Assembly (NCBI GenBank): GCA_031763025.1
Contig: JASSKH010000003.1
Location: forward strand, 8,211,199-8,275,198
DNA: 64,000 bases
Source of the DNA: Macrocystis pyrifera
Taxonomy: Eukaryota > Sar > Phaeophyceae > Laminariales > Laminariaceae
Reading direction: 5' to 3'
The notes below the pieces were generated by a model. That model saw nothing but the letters and a program-made list of their open reading frames with translations. It had not been told where the DNA came from and ran no database searches. A program made the translations under genes and the position numbers. This document shows, piece by piece, positions 57,963 through 64,000 of the stretch. Numbering within the stretch: position 1 is the first letter of the stretch; every line of letters begins with the position of its first letter.

Positions 57963-58008
57963 GCGATGCGCGTCACAGCGCAGAAACCGTCTGTACAGAC
58001 AACTTATC

Positions 58009-58092
58009 GGTAGTAAATAGACCTACGGTACACTATACTTCCCTATTTTGACTAGCAATATTTGGTCCTACTACTATGGTCCCCCGTCATAG
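58009..58092. mobile_element. palindromic MITE-A copy, left arm truncated
   Basis: Starts inside the left arm at GTAGTAAATAGACCTACGG and keeps the full right arm to CTATGGTCCCCCGTCATAG. Confidence 0.72.
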
Positions 58093-58173
58093 TAGTTTGC
58101 TGATATCAGATGCTGTCGCTGTTGTTGCCTACCAGGCTACCAGGTACCAGGTATTTGATAATTATACTCCGAT

Positions 58174-58617
58174 TTACTGTAGAGCAGGAAGCGACCCCGC
58201 CGCCGAAAAAAAAACGTCACAGAATATATTGCAAACCCCATTGGTCAAGACAATGCAGCCAGAAGCGACCTTGCACGGCCGTTTGCGCGCGGCGGACAAC
58301 GACCTCAAAAACGCCGTTAGCCAACCACGCTGAGCGAGCCATTCTTCTGGGAGGTGATCCCACTTTTGTTGCGATCGATGCGCTGTAGCCAATTTGCGAA
58401 ACATTTCGTCGCTCGTACCGACTCTGGCACGAGTGTCTACAAGCGACTGCCCCCCCGGTGAGGCTGAGTCGCGTAGCTCAAGGCGCAGGGCTCCGTTGAA
58501 CCTGAGAGTTGGCCCAGGAGGCTTGTAAGTGTGCCCGCTATCGATTCGCATGGTATACACGTCAACGTCGGGGGCGGTTTGGGACCAGATTGTGCGAGGA
58601 TTGGAGTTTCCTTGTGA
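58174..58617 (-). CDS. candidate single exon of an unrecognised protein
   Basis: Behind an acceptor GTCTGTCCGCAG (exon start 58617) the minus strand is open to 58174. The first 104 residues look protein-like: TIWSQTAPDVDVYTMRIDSG, YKPPGPTLRFNGALRLELRD, DTRARVGTSDEMFRKLATA, then QQKWDHLPEEWLAQRGWL. Possible donors are at 58304 (GAG then GTCGTT) and 58270. The C-terminal part past that point looks like intron. No family is recognised and no partner exon was found. Confidence 0.35.
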   Translation of the reverse strand, partial: SQGNSNPRTIWSQTAPDVDVYTMRIDSGHTYKPPGPTLRFNGALRLELRDSASPGGQSLVDTRARVGTSDEMFRKLATAHRSQQKWDHLPEEWLAQRGWLTAFLRSLSAARKRPCKVASGCIVLTNGVCNIFCDVFFSAAGSLPALQ

Positions 58618-58619
58618 CT

Positions 58620-58672
58620 GCGGACAGACAGACAGACCGTCAGTCAGACAGACAGACAGACAGACAAGATTG
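58620..58672. repeat. GACA tetranucleotide repeat
   Basis: GACAGACAGACAGACC and CAGACAGACAGACAGACAGAC units lie immediately upstream (minus strand) of the candidate exon acceptor, where they read as CTGT and form its pyrimidine-containing tract. Confidence 0.85.
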
Positions 58673-59234
58673 CAATTACCGCAGCTGAGACTCAGTTTTA
58701 CAAACTGAGAATAGGGTAGCGGTAAGTGGATATATTGATCCAGCTGACTCGCGGCGATTAATTGGTAAGTACAAAAAAGTTGCGCGAGTTCGAGGTTGCG
58801 CCATAATACTTTGTGACCGGTTGAGTAAGGTACAGCACATACATACTGGTTCAATATATATGTTCCCCCCAAATAAATGTTTGTTGGTTCTCAGGGTAAC
58901 ATCAAGGTTTCACAGATAAATAATGCTCGAGAATAAATCGTAGTCCGAGCACTGAGAGTATTGGAGTACTGGCGGCAAAAATATTGCCAGCACTGAGAAG
59001 GCCCAAATACTGAGAGTAATGAGAGTGTGAGCAGTACCGAACCCCGAGAATACAGGAAAGTATGTACCCGCAGTAGCATCGAAACACGAAATACTTGGAG
59101 TAAAGGCAATATGCGCAGTACAGAACCTCGAGATACTGAGAGTATCCTCAGTACATGCATATGTATTCCTCGCAAATGCGTATACTATCTCGAAATACTG
59201 CCAGACTGCTCTAAGTACTCAAGTTGTCTCCAGC

Positions 59235-59605
59235 GAAAGTGGTTTGCTCCAACTCCCACTCGTGTGGGACTATCTTCGTCATTTTTACTTTCCAGTCCGC
59301 TCGCAGGAGGTTTTACCCTCGATCTTCTGGACAAGCCGTGGTCACAGGTGTCGTCCCTTCTCCCCCCCGGTACGTGCCTTCATTTTTATCGCGCATAGGG
59401 TTCAGCATTCCCACTGCTCGTCGATTTTCATCGAATGTAGCTAATTCACGCTCTCGCGCTTTCCGCTTATCACTTTTTTATGCAAGAAAAAGCTCCTACG
59501 AGCATGCACTCGGTGAGACTCGAACCCACGAAATTGATCTTGATAGACACGCGGACCACCTACTGTACCAAGCCACCGGGGACGCCGGCCTATCTTTTTT
59601 TATCC
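59235..59605 (-). mobile_element. tRNA-derived SINE copy
   Basis: On the minus strand: GGTGGCTTGGTACAGTAGGT, then GTGGGTTCGAGTCTCACCG (B-box-like), CTTTTTCTTGCATAAAAAAG, GAAAATCGACGAGCAGTGGG, and the 3' part with ACGGCTTGTCCAGAAGATCG. Adjacent to the next copy, in the same orientation. Confidence 0.8.
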
Positions 59606-59915
59606 ATCACTTTTACTTCCCAGCCCACTCGTAGGAGGTTTTACCCTCGACGATCTTCTGGACAAGCCGTGGTCACAGGTGTCGTCCTTTCTCCCCCCCG
59701 GTACGTGCCTTTATTTTTGTCGCGCATAGGGTTCAGCATTCCCACTGCTCGTCGATTTTCATCGAATGTAGCCAACTCACGCTTTCGCGCTTTCCGCTTA
59801 TCAATTTTTTTATGCAAGAAAAAGTCCCTATGAGCATGCACTCGGTGGGACTTGAACCCACGAAATTGATCTTGACAGGCACGTGGACCACCTACCAAGC
59901 CACCGGGGACTGGGT
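59606..59915 (-). mobile_element. tRNA-derived SINE copy, tandem with the previous one
   Basis: Same order of blocks; the tail (minus strand) reads AAGTAAAAGTGATGGATAAA before joining the neighbour at about 59600. B-box-like GTGGGTTCAAGTCCCACCG at about 59840-59862. Confidence 0.8.
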
Positions 59916-60459
59916 ATGTTCGGTGCCGAACGCTGGGCCTGAGATATGTCGACGCGGTGCACAGACGGTTGAAGTATACAAAATACTCGGAAGTATACTG
60001 AGCATACTGAGAGTATTTCATTACTGCGAGTACTGAGTCTCGCCGAAGCAGCAGTACGAACACTACCAATCAATGGACGAAATACTGCTCGACCACTTAG
60101 AATACCTGTAGTACTTGCGGTACAGAACCCCGAGACACTTCAAGCACAACAACGGGGGGTATCCACGCCAGCAGCAGAATACGTAGCGAACCCCGCATTA
60201 GTGCGAGCCCGAAAGTTTGCCAAGTAGTATTGACAGAACCTCAAAATACTGCGAGTACTCGCAGCATCTCGAGTACAAAAACCCCGAAACACTGCGAGTG
60301 TACGAAGTACCTACGATAATAATAGTATTTTCTCCAACATACTTTGCTTTGCTCCCAACTATTGCGATTGGGAGCAGCTGTGAAATGTTGAGGTGTGAAC
60401 GCACGCCACACGTAAGCGCGCCCAAACTCTTCACCTTGGGTAAAAACACACAAGTAACT

Positions 60460-60650
60460 TGTATATCATATTATACGTTCAGAAAAGCAAGGTGGGTGAA
60501 TGTACTGGTACAAAAAAAGTCAGAAGTGGAAAATAAACACACACAACTTATATTACAGTATAATCATACTACTATACGCTCAGAAAAGCAAGGTGTGGAC
60601 GTATTAATAGTACTGCTGTTGTAGTCCTGGTACAAAAAAAGTCAACAACG
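60460..60650. repeat. direct repeat of an ACGTTCAGAAAAGCAAGGTG unit
   Basis: CAGAAAAGCAAGGTG with TGGTACAAAAAAAGTCA downstream occurs at 60480-60522 and again at 60580-60645. Confidence 0.65.
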
Positions 60651-60654
60651 CCTC

Positions 60655-61005
60655 CATGCCGGCGTCCCCGGTGGCTTGGTAGGTGGTCCGTGTGCCTATC
60701 AAGATCAATTTCGCGGGTTCAAGTCTCACCGAGTGCATGCTCGTACGTGGGGACTTTTTCTTGCATAAAAATGGATTAATCATTAGCAGAAAGGGCGAGA
60801 GCGTGAGATAGCTACATTCGATGAAAATCGACGAGCAGTGGGAATGAATGCTGGACCCTATGCGCGACAAAAAATAAAGGCACGTACCGGGGGGGAGAAG
60901 GGACGGCACCTGTGACCACGGCTTGTCCAGAAGATCGCTGAGGGTAAAACCTCCTATGAGTTATTAGGCTGGAAAGTAAAAGTGATGACTAAAAAAAAAA
61001 AAAAA
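60655..61005 (+). mobile_element. tRNA-derived SINE copy, near full length
   Basis: A-box-like TGGCTTGGTAGGTGG (about 60672), B-box-like GGGTTCAAGTCTC (60715-60727), then GACTTTTTCTTGCATAAAAA, the GAAAATCGACGAGCAGTGGG block, CCGGGGGGGAGAAGGGACGG, and a tail GTGATGACTAAAAAAAAAAA. The A/B box spacing fits a tRNA-type pol III promoter. Confidence 0.82.
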
Positions 61006-63540
61006 TTGAAATTGAAAAAAGCGTGGCTGGTGCGAGTCGAACCTCGGAAACGAAAATTTAATAGCCCGCAGTATAAACGTCTACGCTAGAACAGTGCTCG
61101 TACAACTGGCACGTCGTGTTTTCTACGCAATCTAATCACTGTGCACGATCTCCTACAGCAGTAGAGTAGCTTGTACAGGTACGACTGCATATACAGCAGT
61201 ACTGCTGTAGAATGCCACGCGAGGAACGTACGTGTACTGACCCACTTTCAGCTGGCTCTAGGATCTATCGGTCAGCAATGTAGGACACACAGCAATGAGA
61301 ACTACTGCTGTAAGTATGTTTTGCACGAACGCTGCTGTACGAATAATTTGTTGTACAGTACGAACGATTCGATTTTGTTGTTCTCGAGACGACGAATATA
61401 TCGATCCGGGGATAATGGGTCACACACTGCGGAAGGTACGTGCATCGGCCAATGCCGATGACAACAACGAACTACAGTAGTAGTGAGCTAACAGCGCGGA
61501 TCTTCCACATGCGCATAGTACCCTGCCTGCTGCTGCTGTTGGCGCACTGCTGTGCTGAGCACAGCTGGAGCAGTGGCAATGTTGGATCACACACACCAAT
61601 AAGCAGAAGCAAGAAGATTCTGAAGCAGGGAGAGAGGTGTGTGATGCTGGTGGTGGTGTGTTCGTGGCGTGCGTGGTCAAGTGATCGATCGAATAAACCA
61701 ACTGTGATAGCCGCAGTACGATCATCCATACGCGCAAGGTGTGCCCACTGCTGCTGCCGCTGGGCAGCAGGGTTGTGGTGCTGTAGGAAGCTGGAAGTAA
61801 GCACGCTCTGTGCACTGCTGTGGCTATTGTTCTCTAGGCGGTGGTCCGTGCTCCGTGCAACACAAAAGAAAATGTACAGGGATGCATACGTCATCCTGGG
61901 GATATACGGATCAAAACGGACTGCAGGCTCCGACAAACGCAACCAACCACAGCAACACTGCGCATATGGGTGTGTCGCACACGCATGGCGGTGGGCGGGG
62001 GGGGGGTAGCGTTGGAACGTTGGGATCTGTGCATGTTGTCTGTTGTGTACCTGGTATATGTATGAGCTGTGTGCTCACAGCTCGTGAGAGAGCCTAGGGG
62101 AGAAAACAGACAGCATGTAAAAAGTATGTACCGATACGTACGTAACCAGGGAAATCGTCTTATCCACTCCCGCCGGAAAAAAAAAACTTTGAGCGCCCGC
62201 CACGCGCTTCAGAGTGCACGGATCGCGCCGAGACCTAGACCTGTCTGGCAGTGCTTCCCGTGTCCGTGCACTCGGTGTTTTGCCTAAAAGTGCTCGTGCG
62301 ACGAGAAAGTTGGCAAAAGTACGAAAAATTGACGAATATACGTATACTGGTACATATTTGACAAATATACTCACAGCTGACGTGCTTTCTTAGTTTCGTA
62401 TGTATAAAAAAATATAGAACTACTTATAGATATCTCAACCTCTGAGCGTGCTCGGTTGGTACATCCCTGGCCTCTCAGAGCTCCCACTTGGGAATCGCCT
62501 CCGTTTATTACTTGCCGGACCGTTCCAGCGAGTCTTTGTTTTCTCCATTTCTCGTCGTACTTTCAGTCCTTCTTTCCTTTTTTCTTCTCTCGTTTCGTGT
62601 GCGTGCGTGTACTCCGAGCACGGTTGCGCGGGCGAACCCGGCACCGTCGCGGGTGTCAGCGGATGCTGGCGAGTAGAGGGGGAGTTGCAAGGAGCGCGGT
62701 CGCCGCTTTCGTGCCTAGGCGTCGCGTGTGCCTCGAGACACGAGGGATGCATCAATAGGCTCTGTCTGGCCTCCATTTGTGATTTTGGATAGAGTACGTA
62801 AGAGTATTTAAGGGACGTTCGGGATTGTAAAATAATACTCAAGCGGTGCTTATTTTTGCGACCGGGCTGAGAGTCACAAGAGGGAGGTACCCCGAATGAG
62901 CACCAACATTGTCGAGCTTGCGTCGAGGTCCACGGTGAGCACCGGGCTTCACGCGAGGCGGGCGACGGGGCTCACTGTCGAAGAGAGGGAGGGAAGCTAA
63001 ATCCGGACTGAATCGGTGGCGAGATGGTCGCGAGAGGGGCGGGCGGCGTACGAGGCTGAGAGAGAAGCTCTGCCGTAAGATTTTTTCTTTTTTTCATTTT
63101 TGACTGGTGTAAGGTGTTCCACTCAGGTAGTAAATTATTACACGAAAAGGTACGAGGATTTTATTTCTTTTAGAAATTTTCGGTTTCATTTTCATTGTTT
63201 TTTGCTGTGTTTTGCTGTGCCGTTCTGTGCTTTATCTTTCGTGCACATACGACGAGTACACAAGACACAGAGCATATCGAAAGGAGAAAATAAGTACCCT
63301 ACCTGGGGTATGTACGTATGTACGACGTGTGGGCGAGCGTAGCGGAAAACCGCCCGCGACGCGAAGCATATGTGGCGTCCGAGCTTTTTTCTCCTGAATG
63401 AAGCATGGCGGCGGGACTCTTGGCATTATCAAGTCGCCAGTTTGCAGCTAACTACAGGGGCCATAAAAAAAAACAATATTCAATCATGGACCTCTGTCCG
63501 CTTCGCATAATTTGATGTTTCAGTTTCCTTCCTGAGCGAG
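61006..63540. other. no supported gene
   Basis: GCTGCTG-rich patches and CTGTAGTAG motifs occur in 61140-61800. Open frames at 62435-62842 (both strands) have no splice model. A 10-base A-run lies at 62177-62186 and short TATATAC patches occur. I see no mobile-element end that matches the families named here. Confidence 0.4.
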
Positions 63541-63585
63541 CGTAGCGGGCGGCGAAGGCCGCCCTCGGAGCGAAGCGCCTTGTAT
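63330..63585. repeat. two related GC-rich hairpin motifs
   Basis: GAGCGTAGCGGAAAACCGCC followed by GCGAAGC at about 63337-63370, and GAGCGTAGCGGGCGGCGAAG followed by GCCGCCCTCGGAGCGAAGCG at about 63537-63582. The second folds as GGGCGGC-GAAG-GCCGCCC. Confidence 0.6.
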
Positions 63586-63940
63586 ATACGTGTACATATA
63601 TGATCCGTTCTGCAGATCGACGACCAAATTATTTGCTGATAAATACGATGGTAGTTATTTTCGGAGCAGAAATAAAGCTCTCGCTTCCCACAGCAGTCAT
63701 TTCACCCCTCCGATGTCTATCCTCCGCAGGGCCGGCTTCCTTCTTCGAAACGATATGGAGGAGGCAGCACGGAGACTACCGGCTGACATGCACAATTAGT
63801 TACTGGCAGACGAGTACACGCAGATAGAGCCAGCGACGACGCTTGCGGCTCAAGTGGCCGACAGAGTTACTGTAGTTCAATGTGCAAAAAGTCACGTTCT
63901 ATTTATACTCTTGTTAGGGCCACTCCTAAAGAACAAAAAA

Positions 63941-63978
63941 AATCACGATTCGTGAGATTTTTGTCGTGAATCGTGATT
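63941..63978. repeat. perfect 11-bp inverted repeat (hairpin) at the right edge
   Basis: AATCACGATTC (63941-63951) and GAATCGTGATT (63968-63978) face each other across 16 bases. TTTTTTTGTCACGACAAAAA just beyond (63979-63996) is a second small palindrome. It may be the end of an element that continues past the window. Confidence 0.7.
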
Positions 63979-64000
63979 TTTTTGTCACGACAAAAAGAAT

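Larger units (their letters stand above)
53308..58170. other. region without a supported gene
   Basis: Several long open frames on both strands (for example 53399-53836 and 55449-56156) lack splice logic or family resemblance. The interval holds an inverted-repeat element (54155-54540), a duplicated unit (56735-57225), a TTAA-type MITE and a truncated MITE-A. The motif TACCAGGTA or its complement is unusually frequent (for example 55130-55170). Confidence 0.4.
58925..60320. repeat. field of degenerate GTACTGAGAGTA units, interrupted by tRNA-derived SINEs
   Basis: Words such as AATACTGAGAGTA, GCAGTACAGAACCTCGAGAT and ACCCCGAGAATAC recur at irregular 30-90 base spacing in 58925-59215 and 59960-60320. 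Two SINE copies split the field. Confidence 0.55.

Noticed and set aside
59500-59590. Functional tRNA genes at the B-box-like sites
   Set aside because: The same tRNA-like head is attached to the same 250-base tail in four places, so these are SINE heads; no clean cloverleaf with a proper acceptor stem was seen.
62435-62842. Overlapping frames on both strands near the right end
   Set aside because: No splice signals in phase, no family resemblance, and composition typical of non-coding sequence here.

Overview
This window reads as nuclear DNA of a flagellated, intron-rich eukaryote. A photosynthetic stramenopile such as a brown alga fits best, but that placement is an inference. The reasons are: spliced genes with GT-AG introns of 0.25 to 4 kb; two genes of motile-flagellum families; a complete histidine-biosynthesis enzyme gene; interstitial TTAGGG-type repeats; and a very dense load of small transposons, retroposons, GC-rich minisatellites and long poly-C/poly-G runs. 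There are no bacterial-type operons, and I found no ordinary tRNA or rRNA gene.

Genes, left to right. (1) Minus strand, about 0.77-5.9 kb: a SPATA17-like IQ-motif protein in five exons, running off the left edge. (2) Plus strand, about 8.6-12.7 kb: a CFAP20-domain protein (flagellar inner-junction family) whose N-terminal part is unresolved; it is divergent to gene 1. (3) Minus strand, about 14-21.6 kb: an unrecognised Ser/Ala/Gly-rich coiled-coil protein in several exons, with one exon out of frame by one base at a G-run. (4) Plus strand, 22.18-40.74 kb: a complete histidinol-phosphate aminotransferase gene, eight exons giving 403 residues, spread over 18.5 kb. A small antisense gene candidate lies inside its third intron (29.3-29.8 kb). 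(5) Minus strand, 51.2-53.3 kb: two linked exons of a charged coiled-coil protein, possibly continuing to two short exons at 46.8-47.4 kb. (6) Minus strand, about 58.2-58.6 kb: one unassigned protein-like exon. The rest has no gene I can support.

Mobile DNA dominates. The most notable system is a LINE and a SINE that both end in the same short sequence followed by poly-C instead of poly-A. Their truncated copies sit between C-runs (G-runs on the other strand) and form same-orientation head-to-tail chains, as expected if each new insertion is primed in an existing C-tract. In the aminotransferase gene, sense copies collect just upstream of splice acceptors and antisense copies downstream of a donor. 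Besides these there are four MITE-like families (a palindromic 110-bp family, a GATC-rich 300-bp family, a TTAA/piggyBac-like family, a Stowaway-like family), a tRNA-derived SINE, GGGTC and GGCCC repeat fields, a 32-bp telomere-like minisatellite, and homopolymers up to 109 bases.

The genes do not form a pathway. Genes 1 and 2 belong to flagellar families and could share a divergent control region. Genes 3 and 4 start 0.6 kb apart in opposite directions. All coordinates are read by eye from splice-site and frame logic; none has been tested against transcripts.
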